Assembly (NCBI GenBank): GCA_002344205.1
Contig: DDSZ01000039.1
Location: forward strand, 372 to 41,701
Length of the DNA stretch: 41,330 bases
Source: Opitutaceae bacterium UBA2377
GTDB taxonomy: Bacteria; Verrucomicrobiota; Verrucomicrobiia; Opitutales; Opitutaceae
Direction of reading: 5' to 3'
Shown: positions 33,274-41,330 of the stretch, one piece after another
Numbering within the stretch: position 1 is the first letter of the stretch
How the letters are laid out: every line of letters starts with the position of its first letter
Translations under genes and position numbers: made by a program
The notes under the pieces: model-generated
Database searches by the model: none
The model's input: the letters and a program-made list of their open reading frames with translations, nothing else
Told to the model about the DNA's origin: nothing

Positions 33274-34388
33274 GCGGGCACAGTGGCGGCGGCGGAAGGC
33301 GCCGGGCGGATGAGTTCCTCCAAATCGGTGAGCATCAGCTCCAGCGAGTTCGCCCGGTCCATGCGCTGCAGGTTGGAGCGGAATTTTCGCAGCAGCCAGT
33401 CGTTGAAAATGGTGTCAAGCACCTCGGCGGACATTTCCCGCAGCCGGTCCTGCTCCACCACGATTCCGCCGCCCTGCTTTTCGAAAAACGAGGCGTTCGC
33501 CCGCTGGTGATCGTCCGCCGCCTGCGGATAAGGCACGAGGATGGCGGGCGTTTCGCACCGGATGAGCTCCGCGATGGTGCCGGCGCCGGCGCGCGAGACC
33601 ACCAGATCCGCCGCCGACAGCATCTCGGCCACGCGGTCGCTGAAGGGCACGAAGATCGCGCGGACCTCCGTGCCGTCGCGGGCCTTGCCTGTGTGCGTCG
33701 CGGCTTCGCCCTTGCCCAGCCCGGTCACGCAATAAACCTGGATGCCCTCGGCGGCGAGCCGCCCGAGGTTGTCGCGCACAAAATCATTGAGCGGACCGGA
33801 GCCCTGGCTCCCGCCGAAAACGGCGAGGACCTTCTGCTTGGGATCAAGCCCCAGCGCCTCGCGGGCCGTCGCCGCCGGCAGCCGGCGGATCTCGCGCCGC
33901 ACCGGCATGCCCACGGGCCGGGTGTGCCGGGCGCGCACGCCGGGGAGCCGCACGCCCGGCGGCAGATAGACGCGCTGCGCCAGCCGGCCGAGCACGCGGA
34001 TGGCGAGCCCCGGCACACGGTTGGATTCATGGAGGGCGACCGGAATCCCCGCCCACCGGCCGGCCAACGCAATGCCGGTCGAAGTAAAACCGCCGAAGCC
34101 CACGATGCCATCGGGCCGTTGCGCCCGCACCAACCGAAGGCAGCACAACAGGCCGCGCGCCTGGGAAATGACAAAGCGCACCAGCGCCGCGGGCCGCCAG
34201 GAAAGCCCGGTGCCCGGCACGCGCACAAAGCGGAACTGGGGATATTTCTCCACCAGCCGGGCATCCACTTTCTTTTCACTGATGAGCAGCGTGACCTCGT
34301 GGCCGCGCTCGGTCAGTCCCTCCGCCAGCGAGATACCGGGCGAGAGATGGCCGCCCGTGCCGCCGCAGGAAATCATGAACCGGCTCAT
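33270..34388 (-). CDS. murG: lipid II synthase MurG (UDP-GlcNAc transferase)
   Basis: A 372-residue peripheral membrane glycosyltransferase that adds GlcNAc to lipid I to give lipid II. The N-terminal loop GGTGGHLSPG (9-18) and the second Gly-rich FGGSQGS motif mark the two Rossmann domains. SRAGAGTIAEL and the PYPQAADDHQRANA segment form the UDP-GlcNAc site. The frame is open upstream within ftsW, but ATG 34388 overlaps the ftsW stop (ATGA) and gives the normal N-terminus (MSRFMISCGGTGG). The stop overlaps the murC start in the same way. Confidence 0.97.
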   Translation of the reverse strand: MSRFMISCGGTGGHLSPGISLAEGLTERGHEVTLLISEKKVDARLVEKYPQFRFVRVPGTGLSWRPAALVRFVISQARGLLCCLRLVRAQRPDGIVGFGGFTSTGIALAGRWAGIPVALHESNRVPGLAIRVLGRLAQRVYLPPGVRLPGVRARHTRPVGMPVRREIRRLPAATAREALGLDPKQKVLAVFGGSQGSGPLNDFVRDNLGRLAAEGIQVYCVTGLGKGEAATHTGKARDGTEVRAIFVPFSDRVAEMLSAADLVVSRAGAGTIAELIRCETPAILVPYPQAADDHQRANASFFEKQGGGIVVEQDRLREMSAEVLDTIFNDWLLRKFRSNLQRMDRANSLELMLTDLEELIRPAPSAAATVPA

Positions 34389-35548
34389 GCCAGCACCTCC
34401 CGGCCCGCGCGCGCGCCGCCACCGAGCGTGACGCGGCCCCAGGTCCGCTGGGTGTTGAGCAGGATGCCGACGAGCATGCCCATAAGCAGAAGGTTGGAGA
34501 GACCGGCGCTGATGAACGGCAGCGACATGCCCTTGGTGGGGAAAACCCCGGTCACCACGCCGATGTTGATGATGGCCTGCAGGGCGATCAGCAGCAGACA
34601 GCCCGCCACCAGCAAAAACTGGAAAAGATTCGGCGCGCGCCGGAGATGGACCAGCCCGGCGATGAACATGATCGTGAACACCACCACGACGCCCATCGTG
34701 AACCAAAGGCCCAGCTCCTCCGCGACGACCGCGAGGATGAAATCCGTGTGCGCTTCCGGCAGATAACTGAGCTGCTGGCGGCCCTGCCCCAGTCCCACGC
34801 CCTCGGTGCCGCCGGCGGCGAACGCCGCCAACGCCTGGTAGAGCTGATAGGTGCCGCCCTGTTTGTTGCCCTCCACGTCAAGGAAGGCGAGGAACCGGCG
34901 CAGCCGGTTGGGATTGTGGATGACCAGCACCGCAAAGGCCAGGGCCACGGCCGCGAGGGCCGGCAGGATGTAGCTCCACCGTGCGCCGGCGAGAAACAGC
35001 AGGGTGAGCCCGACCGCCATGACCAGCGCCGCGGTGCCAAAATCAGGCTCCAGCACGATCAGGCCGGCGAACAGCGTGACGATGCCGACCGGGATCACAA
35101 AGCCGCGCTTCCATTCGCTGATCCTCGTCTGGTTGACCGCGAGATAATGCGCGAGACAGAAGACCATCGCGAGCTTGGCAAACTCCGAGACCTGCAGCCG
35201 CAGCGGGCCGTAACCCAGCCAACGCCGGCTGCCCTTGACCTCGATGCCGATCGACGGGATCAGCACCAGCACCAGCAGCACCGCCGTGATCCCGGCGAGG
35301 ACCAGCACATGCCGCCGCGCATAGTCGAGATTGAGGCGGCTGACCACGAAGCAGACAAAGGCCGCCAGGCCCACGCCGAGCAACTGCTTGTTGAGATAGT
35401 AATACGGGCCCTGCTTGAAGGACGCGCTCGCGCTGAAAAGGATAGTGAGCCCAAGGATCGTCAGGGCCAGCGCACAGACGGCGATGATTGCCGCCGGATT
35501 GAGGACCGCATGCGCGGGACTGGTTGCAGCGGACGAGGCGCGGGCCAT
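34385..35548 (-). CDS. ftsW: SEDS-family peptidoglycan glycosyltransferase FtsW
   Basis: A 387-residue polytopic membrane protein of the SEDS family, the septal peptidoglycan polymerase in other bacteria. Typical features are about ten hydrophobic segments, KGSRRWLGYGPLRLQVSEFAKLA after the fourth segment, and the periplasmic PEAHTDFILAVVAEELG loop holding the Asp thought to be catalytic. The C-terminal segment ends with LPFISAGLSNLLL. It follows the LysM gene after 9 bases and overlaps murG by four. Its position in the dcw cluster favours FtsW over RodA. Confidence 0.95.
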   Translation of the reverse strand: MARASSAATSPAHAVLNPAAIIAVCALALTILGLTILFSASASFKQGPYYYLNKQLLGVGLAAFVCFVVSRLNLDYARRHVLVLAGITAVLLVLVLIPSIGIEVKGSRRWLGYGPLRLQVSEFAKLAMVFCLAHYLAVNQTRISEWKRGFVIPVGIVTLFAGLIVLEPDFGTAALVMAVGLTLLFLAGARWSYILPALAAVALAFAVLVIHNPNRLRRFLAFLDVEGNKQGGTYQLYQALAAFAAGGTEGVGLGQGRQQLSYLPEAHTDFILAVVAEELGLWFTMGVVVVFTIMFIAGLVHLRRAPNLFQFLLVAGCLLLIALQAIINIGVVTGVFPTKGMSLPFISAGLSNLLLMGMLVGILLNTQRTWGRVTLGGGARAGREVLA

Positions 35549-35557
35549 TGCCGTCGG

Positions 35558-36433
35558 TCAGGAGGATTGGAAGGGCGAGGGCTCCTCAATCTTGATCACC
35601 GGCACGTCGCTCTTGGGCTTGAGCCCGGCGTCGAGATCCTCCTCCGCCGAAGGCAGGCGGATGACCGGGGCCGCTGCCGGCGGGCTGGCCGGCCGTGGCG
35701 TGGCGACTGCGCTGCCGGACGGACGGGAACCCGGAGCCTTCCAGCCCGGAATCACCAGCTCGCGGCCGGGCCGGATCTTGCCGGGGTCCGTGATATTGTT
35801 GGCCGTGGCGATCTCGCCCACGGTGACCTGATACTTGCGGGCGATGGCGCCAAGCGTCTCGCCCGCCTTCACCACATGCACCACCGATTCCGCGGCCGGC
35901 CGGGGCTCTGAAACTTCCGCCACCGCCGGCGCAGCCGGAACGGCCGACTCGGCGGGCGCCGAGGATTTGCCAGGGATGACGAGCCGCTGGCCCAACTGGA
36001 GCGTGGCGCTCGCCGAGAGACTGTTGGCGGCGGCCAGCTCCGCGACGGTCAGATTGTGCTTCTTCGCCAGCGACCACAGGCTGTCGCCCCGCACCACCGT
36101 GTAGGTCGAGACCGGCAGCACATCGGCCACGGGCTGCGTCTGCAGCGTGGTTGCGGTCGGCGTGCCCGGTCGCGTGGGACTGTAGCGGGCGCCGGCGCTG
36201 GTCGCCGGCGCGTCGGGATTGAAGAGGATGGGCGCGCCATTCAGCGGCGCGGCCGTGATCGGCTCGCCGGTGGTGGAGCCGTAGTTGAGGGTGATGGCCG
36301 GGGATTCGTCGGCCGGCACCGCGGCGCCGCGTGGCTTGGCGCTGGAGGCGCTGCAGCCCGGGTTGGCAAAAATGAGGACGAGGGCAAAGACGTGGATGCC
36401 TACCACGATGCCGAAAATTTTGAGTATTTTCAT
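35558..36433 (-). CDS. membrane-anchored protein with two LysM domains, in dcw cluster
   Basis: A 291-residue protein with an N-terminal hydrophobic segment (about 5-24) followed by ANPGC (Cys27), which could be a weak lipobox or simply an anchor. A Pro/Ala-rich spacer leads to two LysM domains: residues 111-154 (YTVVRGDSLWSLAKKHNLTV, then LGQRLVIPG) and 186-230 (HVVKAGETLGAIARKYQVTV, then PGRELVIPGW). A Pro-rich tail follows. LysM domains bind the GlcNAc-containing glycan of peptidoglycan. No hydrolase domain is present. It lies between murD and ftsW in the place where some clusters carry nothing, so a role in septal wall organisation is plausible but inferred. Confidence 0.88.
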   Translation of the reverse strand: MKILKIFGIVVGIHVFALVLIFANPGCSASSAKPRGAAVPADESPAITLNYGSTTGEPITAAPLNGAPILFNPDAPATSAGARYSPTRPGTPTATTLQTQPVADVLPVSTYTVVRGDSLWSLAKKHNLTVAELAAANSLSASATLQLGQRLVIPGKSSAPAESAVPAAPAVAEVSEPRPAAESVVHVVKAGETLGAIARKYQVTVGEIATANNITDPGKIRPGRELVIPGWKAPGSRPSGSAVATPRPASPPAAAPVIRLPSAEEDLDAGLKPKSDVPVIKIEEPSPFQSS

Positions 36434-36480
36434 GAGCGGAACGGTTGAGGATGAAGTGATGCGGGATTGGCGGGCATAGG

Positions 36481-37761
36481 CTATCTCAAACTGGCGGCGG
36501 TGCCCAGTCCGCCCACCAGTTTTTCAAATTGTTCGCCCCGGTCCTCGTAGTTTCGGAACTGGTCGAAACTTGCGAAGCCCGGGCTCAGCAAAACCGCATC
36601 CCCGGCGACGGCCAGCCTGGCCGCGGCCTGGACCGCCTCGGCCAGGCCCGCGCACAGCGTGTGCGCCACGCGGCAAACCGCGCACGCGGCCGCCAGCGCG
36701 GCCTGCGTCTCGCCGATCAGGCACAAATGTTTTACCCGGGGCGCGATCCGGCGCACAAAGCCCGCGATGTCTCCGCCCTTGGCCTTGCCGCCCGCGATGA
36801 GCAGGACCGGCTGCGAAAAGCGCGTCAGCGCTGCCTCCACGGCATGAAAATTGGTGGCCTTCGAATCATTCCAGTAACCGACCCCGGCGATCTCCGCGAC
36901 CCGGGCCAGCCGGTGCCGCCCCAGCCGGAAGGAACGGGCTGCCGCCAACAGCTCGGCCTCATCGCGGCCGGCGGAGCGCCACCAGGCCGAGGCGATTTGA
37001 AAATTCTCCCACTGTGGAGCGGCGGCAAAGACGGTTTCCGCCAACCGCGGATCAGCCGCCGCCTCGACCAGCGCCACGGCCGAAGCCGGTAGCGTCAGCC
37101 CCTGCTCCCGGGCAAAGGCCACGACCGTCGGTCCCACGAAAACCGCACCGGCTTTCGTGCGGGCGATCAGGTTCCACTTCGCGGCAAAGTAGCCGGCCAT
37201 GCCGTCGTGCCGCTCCAGGTGGTCTTCGGCAAAGTTTGTCCAAAGCGTGGCCTCGGGCCGCAGGTGCTGCAGCGTCTCGGCCTGAAACGAGCTGACTTCG
37301 CAAATCGCGAGATCCCGGGCTTCCCCACCCGCCCGGTCCGCGACGAGGTCTGAGAGCGGCCGGCCAATGTTGCCCGTCGCGAAAGCCGGCACCCCGGCCG
37401 TTTGCAGCGCATGGGCCAAAAACTCCGTCAGCGTGGTTTTGCCGTTCGTGCCCGTGATCGCCACCAACCGGCCGCGCCAGAAGAGCGAGGCAAAGTCCAA
37501 CTCGCCGAGGCAGAGCAGGCCCTGCGCGTGCGCCAGCCGCAGCCAATCATGCGTCGGCGCAAAGCCCGGCGAGAACACCGCCAGATCATGCCGGCCGGCG
37601 GCCGCCGCGTTAAACTCCGTCCCGCGCGCGTCGTAGATGATCCCCTCGACGCCCAGAATCCGCAGCAGCGCGAGCACGCCCCGGCCGCTCACGCCCTCGC
37701 CGAAGACGGCGACGGGACGTTGCAGGCGGGCGGCGAGAAAATCTGGAGCGGTCGGCGGCAT
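36481..37761 (-). CDS. murD: UDP-N-acetylmuramoyl-L-alanine--D-glutamate ligase
   Basis: A 426-residue cytoplasmic ligase adding D-glutamate to UDP-MurNAc-L-Ala. The N-terminal nucleotide-binding motif is FGEGVSGRG (20-28). The ATP loop is GTNGKTT (104-110), followed by the NFAEDHLERHDGMAGYFAAKW segment with the catalytic His, and NDSKATNFHAVEAAL. GGKAKGGDIAGF is the C-terminal domain motif. It starts 2 bases after mraY ends and is followed by a 47-base gap before the LysM gene. Confidence 0.96.
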   Translation of the reverse strand: MPPTAPDFLAARLQRPVAVFGEGVSGRGVLALLRILGVEGIIYDARGTEFNAAAAGRHDLAVFSPGFAPTHDWLRLAHAQGLLCLGELDFASLFWRGRLVAITGTNGKTTLTEFLAHALQTAGVPAFATGNIGRPLSDLVADRAGGEARDLAICEVSSFQAETLQHLRPEATLWTNFAEDHLERHDGMAGYFAAKWNLIARTKAGAVFVGPTVVAFAREQGLTLPASAVALVEAAADPRLAETVFAAAPQWENFQIASAWWRSAGRDEAELLAAARSFRLGRHRLARVAEIAGVGYWNDSKATNFHAVEAALTRFSQPVLLIAGGKAKGGDIAGFVRRIAPRVKHLCLIGETQAALAAACAVCRVAHTLCAGLAEAVQAAARLAVAGDAVLLSPGFASFDQFRNYEDRGEQFEKLVGGLGTAASLR

Positions 37762-37763
37762 GG

Positions 37764-38876
37764 TCAGCGAATTTTGAGCGTGGCGAGACCGGCCAGCGCG
37801 AAGCCCAGCGAGAGCACCCAGAACCGGAGCACGACCTTCGTCTCCGGCCAGCCGAGTTTTTGAAAATGATGGTGGATCGGTGCCATCAGGAACACCCGCT
37901 GACCGACGCCATGCCGCCGCTTCGTGTATTTGAAGGTGCCTACCTGGATGATGACCGAGAGCGCCTCCATCACGAACACGCCGCCCACGATCACCAGCGT
38001 GACCGGTTGGTGGATCATGAAAGCCATGACGCCGATCAGCCCGCCCAGCGCCAGCGAGCCGGTGTCGCCCATGAACACCTCGGCCGGATGCGAGTTATAC
38101 CAAAGAAACGCCATGCAGGCCCCGATGAGCGCGCCGCAGATCACGGTGAGCTCCCCCACCCCCGGCACGTAGCTGATGAGCAGGTAGCCGGCGATGATCG
38201 TGTTGCCCGCCGCATAAGCCATGATGCCAAACACGAGTGCCACCGACAGGGTGCAGCCCACCGCCAGCCCGTCGAGGCCGTCGGTCAGGTTGATCGCGTT
38301 GCTGAAACCCACGATCCACAGGTAGATCAGCACGAGCAGCAGCCACCACGGCATGTGCGTGATCACGGCGTGCTTCAGGAACGGCACCCACAGCTCGCGG
38401 ATCTTGTCCGCGCTCACCGGATGCCAGAGCAACACGCCGAGCGCCACGATGGTCGCGAGCGACTGCCAGCCGATTTTTTCCCAGGAGGAAATCCCGTCCC
38501 GGTTCTTGTGGACCACCTTGAGGTAATCGTCGCGCCAGCCGGCCGCGGTGAGGACCGTGTAAACAAACAGGGCCACGAACACCCACACGTTGGGCGTGGC
38601 CCAGAGGAAGGTGCTCACAAAGACCGCCACGAAAATGATCAGCCCGCCCATGGTCGGCGTATTTTTCTTGTCGAATTTCTGCGCCAGATCCCCGGTCCGG
38701 TCGTCGTCGTAGTGCTGGCCGAACTTCAACGCCCGGAAGCGCGCGATCAGCCAGGGGGCGATGATGAAGCCGATGATCAGCGCCGTGCCTGCGCCCAGCA
38801 CCGTGCGCACGGTGAGATACCGCAGCATGCGCAGCGGCCCGAAGATGTGGTCGTAATCGGCGAGGTAGCTAAGCAT
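37764..38876 (-). CDS. mraY: phospho-N-acetylmuramoyl-pentapeptide transferase MraY
   Basis: A 370-residue integral membrane enzyme that moves phospho-MurNAc-pentapeptide to undecaprenyl phosphate, giving lipid I. Motifs are DDDRTGD near residue 57, KKNTPTMGG (70-78), the catalytic Asp pair in RDDYLK (116-117), NAINLTDGLDGLA and the MAPIHHHF segment near the end. About ten membrane helices are evident. The frame is open further upstream inside murF, but ATG 38876 gives the usual N-terminus and overlaps the murF stop by 8 bases. It is preceded by TTTCCGTCC, the same non-Shine-Dalgarno leader found before lysC. Confidence 0.96.
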   Translation of the reverse strand: MLSYLADYDHIFGPLRMLRYLTVRTVLGAGTALIIGFIIAPWLIARFRALKFGQHYDDDRTGDLAQKFDKKNTPTMGGLIIFVAVFVSTFLWATPNVWVFVALFVYTVLTAAGWRDDYLKVVHKNRDGISSWEKIGWQSLATIVALGVLLWHPVSADKIRELWVPFLKHAVITHMPWWLLLVLIYLWIVGFSNAINLTDGLDGLAVGCTLSVALVFGIMAYAAGNTIIAGYLLISYVPGVGELTVICGALIGACMAFLWYNSHPAEVFMGDTGSLALGGLIGVMAFMIHQPVTLVIVGGVFVMEALSVIIQVGTFKYTKRRHGVGQRVFLMAPIHHHFQKLGWPETKVVLRFWVLSLGFALAGLATLKIR

Positions 38877-40263
38877 GGACGGAAACGACGGGTTCGAGAA
38901 TGCTTTCCAAATGATAGCGGCGGCTGCCCTTGATGAAGACCGCACCCTGCCAGTCGGCGTAGGCCGCGACCGCCGGCTCCAGTCCGGTCACGATCTGCAG
39001 TTGCCGGCTGAAGTCGCCCTGCTCCAGCACCCCGGCGCACACCTCGTGCGCCTGCGCGCCAATGACAAAGAGCCGGTCGCCCGGCCGCAGCGTGAGCGCC
39101 CGGCCCAACGCGCGGTGGTGGGCCGGCGAATCCGCGCCCAGCTCCTCCATGCACCCGATCACATAGAGCCGGGGCGCGCCCGCCGGGGCGAGGGCTTGGA
39201 ACACCCCGAGCGCATCCGCCATGGCCGCGGGATTGGCATTGTAGCAGTCGAGATAAACCAACCGGCCGCCATCCTCCCTGATCTCGCCGCGCAGCCGCGC
39301 GGGCTGCCAGCCGACCAGTCTCTCCTGGATCGCGGCGGGCTTCACGCCCAGCCAGAGCGCCGCGCACACGGCGAGCACGGCGTTTTGCGCCATGCCGTCG
39401 CTGACCCGCCGCAGCGTGAACGTCAGCGGCGGCGGCTCGCCGTAGGCGACGCCGATGGCCGTCCGGTCCGCGCGGTGGGTCACCGTGAAATACACCCGGT
39501 CCTTCGCCGGCTGCTCGGGGCGGATGACATCCGCGCGCTCCACGACCATCGTCCGCACGCCCAGATCGCGGAACGGCCCGAAGTCCGCGCTCTGCCTCGG
39601 AAAGATCGCCACCCCGGCCGCCCGCACTGCCGCCGGCAGCACGGCTTTTTCCCGCGCCACTCCTTCCAGACCGCCCAGCGCCTCGGTGTGCGCGGCCGCC
39701 ACCAGCGTGTTGATGGCCACGTCGGGCTCGATCATCGCCGCCAGCGGGGACATCTCCCCCGGTGCGCTGATGCCGGCCTCGATGACGGCAAATTTGTGCC
39801 GCGCCCGGTCCAACCGCGTGAGGGTCAGCGGCACGCCGAGATGGTTGTTCAGGTTTCCCTCCGTGGCCAGCACGCCGCCGGCCTCGCCGCCGAGCAGCAG
39901 GGCCAGCAGATCTTTCGTGGAAGTTTTGCCGGCGCTGCCCGAGATGCCGATCACGTGCCCCGAAAAGGCCCGCCGATGCTCGCGCGCGACCGTCTGCAAC
40001 GCGCGGAGCGGATCCGCCACCACGAGCTGCGGCAACGCCACCGCAGGATCGGCCCGCGCCACGAGCGCCGCCGCGGCACCGGCCGCCTGCGCGGCGGCCA
40101 GATAATCATGACCGTCGCGGGCCGCCGTCTTCAGCGCCACGAACATCTGGCCCGGCCGCAATTGCCGGGTGTCGATCGCAAAACCCGCCAGCGGTGCGCC
40201 CGGGTCCGCGGTCCAACGACCGCCGGTCCATGCTGCCAGGTCACTGGAGGCAAAGCGGCTCAT
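38869..40263 (-). CDS. murF: UDP-N-acetylmuramoyl-tripeptide--D-alanyl-D-alanine ligase
   Basis: A 464-residue cytoplasmic ligase adding D-Ala-D-Ala to the tripeptide precursor. The ATP loop is GSAGKTSTKDLL (109-120), followed by TEGNLNNHLGVPLTL and the EAGISAPGEM segment typical of MurF. The central segment DCYNANPAAMADAL is another hallmark, and VFIKGSRRYHLE marks the C-terminal domain. The frame is open upstream within murE, but ATG 40263 overlaps the murE stop (ATGA) and gives the expected N-terminus. The substrate dipeptide comes from ddl in the same cluster. Confidence 0.96.
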   Translation of the reverse strand: MSRFASSDLAAWTGGRWTADPGAPLAGFAIDTRQLRPGQMFVALKTAARDGHDYLAAAQAAGAAAALVARADPAVALPQLVVADPLRALQTVAREHRRAFSGHVIGISGSAGKTSTKDLLALLLGGEAGGVLATEGNLNNHLGVPLTLTRLDRARHKFAVIEAGISAPGEMSPLAAMIEPDVAINTLVAAAHTEALGGLEGVAREKAVLPAAVRAAGVAIFPRQSADFGPFRDLGVRTMVVERADVIRPEQPAKDRVYFTVTHRADRTAIGVAYGEPPPLTFTLRRVSDGMAQNAVLAVCAALWLGVKPAAIQERLVGWQPARLRGEIREDGGRLVYLDCYNANPAAMADALGVFQALAPAGAPRLYVIGCMEELGADSPAHHRALGRALTLRPGDRLFVIGAQAHEVCAGVLEQGDFSRQLQIVTGLEPAVAAYADWQGAVFIKGSRRYHLESILEPVVSVHA

Positions 40264-41330
40264 CCGGATTTGATCGCCTTGATGCCGATGAGCTCCCGCA
40301 CGGTCTGCCGGTCGTCGAACGGGCTCACCGTGTCGGCAAATTCCTGGTAGCTTTCGTGGCCTTTGCCCGCGACCAGCAGACAGTCGCCGGGCTTGCAGGC
40401 ATCGAGCGCGAGGCTGATGGCGCGGCGGCGGTCCTCGATCCACGCCATCTTCTCCGGCGCGGTGACCCCGGTCTTCATGTCGGCGAAAATCTGCGCGAGC
40501 GCCTCGCCGCGGGGATTGTCCGCGGTCGCAAAGGCGAAATCCGCGTGCTCCTGCACGGCCCGCACCATGAGCGGACGCTTGGCGCGGTCGCGGTTGCCGC
40601 CGCAGCCAAAGACCACGAACAACCGGCCGGGCGTGATGGCGCGGAGCATGCCGAGCGCGTTGCGCAGGGCATCGTCCGTGTGGGCGTAGTCCACGAGCAC
40701 GTTGAAGGGCTGGCCTTCCTCGATGCGCTCCATGCGGCCGGGCACGCCCTTGAAGGCGCGCAGCTTCGCGAGGAACACCACCGGATCGCGTCCCTGGCTC
40801 CAGGCCGTGGCGATCGCGGCGAGCAGATTGCTGACGTTGTAGCGGCCGATGAGCGGCGAATCGATCGCCAGCTCGCCTTCGGGCCACACCAGCCGGAAGG
40901 TCGAGTTCTTGAAGCCGAGCACGACGTCCTCCGCGCGGACCATCGCCCGCGCATGCTCGCCAAAGGTCACGGTCTTCACGCCGGCGGGCACCATCCCGAC
41001 GAGCTTTTCCCCGTGCGGATCGTCGAGGTTGATCACGGCCGCCTTCGGCGGCGCGCCCGTCCCGCCGGTGAAGAGCCGGCTCTTCACCTCGAAATAGCTT
41101 TCCAGCGTCTGGTGATAATCGAGGTGGTCCCGGGTCAGGTTGGTGAACACCGCGGCGGAAAACTGCAGGCCGAGCACGCGCTGCTGGTCAATCCCGTGCG
41201 AGCTCACCTCCATCACCGCCTGCCGGCAGCCCGCGTCGCGCATCTGCGCCATCATGCCGAAGAGGTCGAGCGACTCGGGCGTGGTGCGGAACGACGGCAC
41301 CGTGCGCGCCCCGAGGTCGTAGTGAGTGGT
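40260..41330 (-). CDS. murE: UDP-MurNAc-tripeptide synthetase MurE, N-terminus outside window
   Basis: The visible 356 residues cover the central and C-terminal domains. The frame is open to the window end, so the start and the N-terminal UDP-binding and P-loop parts lie beyond base 41330. Seen here are SFRTTPESLDLF, EVSSHGIDQQRVLG with the conserved His, FTNLTRDHLDYHQTLESYFEVKS-type residues, VDYAHTDDALRNAL and the DNPR motif (40509-40520). DNPR is the signature for adding meso-diaminopimelate as the third residue, in contrast to lysine. It is the first dcw gene in transcription order within the window and overlaps murF by four bases. Confidence 0.96.
   Translation of the reverse strand, partial: TTHYDLGARTVPSFRTTPESLDLFGMMAQMRDAGCRQAVMEVSSHGIDQQRVLGLQFSAAVFTNLTRDHLDYHQTLESYFEVKSRLFTGGTGAPPKAAVINLDDPHGEKLVGMVPAGVKTVTFGEHARAMVRAEDVVLGFKNSTFRLVWPEGELAIDSPLIGRYNVSNLLAAIATAWSQGRDPVVFLAKLRAFKGVPGRMERIEEGQPFNVLVDYAHTDDALRNALGMLRAITPGRLFVVFGCGGNRDRAKRPLMVRAVQEHADFAFATADNPRGEALAQIFADMKTGVTAPEKMAWIEDRRRAISLALDACKPGDCLLVAGKGHESYQEFADTVSPFDDRQTVRELIGIKAIKSG

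Overview
This is a GC-rich chromosomal window with dense, mostly co-directional genes. The organism is probably a member of the Verrucomicrobiota, most likely near Opitutales. I infer this from memory of gene organisation: a CcoN-CcoO fusion, a MurC-MurB fusion inside a complete division and cell-wall cluster, few recognisable Shine-Dalgarno sequences, and short palindromic GC-rich repeats between genes. No 16S rRNA gene is present, so the placement is an inference.

Layout. (1) Positions 1-7139, + strand: a cbb3-type cytochrome oxidase locus. It holds a CcoN-CcoO fusion (5' end outside the window), a CcoQ-like peptide, a CcoP with only one haem c site, CcoG, a 51-residue single-helix membrane peptide where CcoH/FixH would be expected, a TauE/SafE-type membrane protein and the CcoI copper ATPase. 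(2) Positions 7206-12179, + strand: a signalling block with a hybrid histidine kinase, a small transglutaminase-like protein, a CHASE3-PAS membrane sensor with no kinase domain, and a stand-alone receiver. (3) Positions 12180-14531: a palindromic repeat, a terminator and tRNA-Tyr on the - strand, cardiolipin synthase, an AT-richer gap with a possible HNH-gene remnant, and a YCII-family protein. (4) Positions 14634-20981, - strand: serA, plsY, hom, lysC and thrC, an amino-acid biosynthesis run from 3-phosphoglycerate and aspartate. A perfect 27-bp inverted repeat lies between lysC and thrC. (5) Positions 21158-23017: an HD-domain hydrolase, a LysE/RhtB exporter and a TPR lipoprotein. (6) Positions 23085-25459, - strand: a PilB/GspE-type ATPase preceded by a protein resembling only the N-terminal domain of that family. 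(7) Positions 25476-41330, - strand: obgE and the dcw cluster. In transcription order the cluster is murE (truncated by the window end), murF, mraY, murD, a LysM protein, ftsW, murG, murC-murB fusion, ddl, ftsQ, ftsA, ftsZ and obgE.

How the genes work together. Region 1 builds and matures a high-affinity terminal oxidase: CcoI and CcoG handle copper, and CcoNO, CcoQ and CcoP form the complex. Region 7 makes UDP-MurNAc-pentapeptide and lipid II, and assembles the FtsZ/FtsA/FtsQ/FtsW division machinery. Four-base stop/start overlaps through much of region 7 point to translational coupling. Most of the window is core housekeeping sequence. The least explained parts are the 51-residue peptide in the oxidase locus, the kinase-less sensor with its receiver, the stand-alone T2SSE-N-like protein with repeated SPF motifs, and the palindromic repeat family, whose copies show compensatory base changes.
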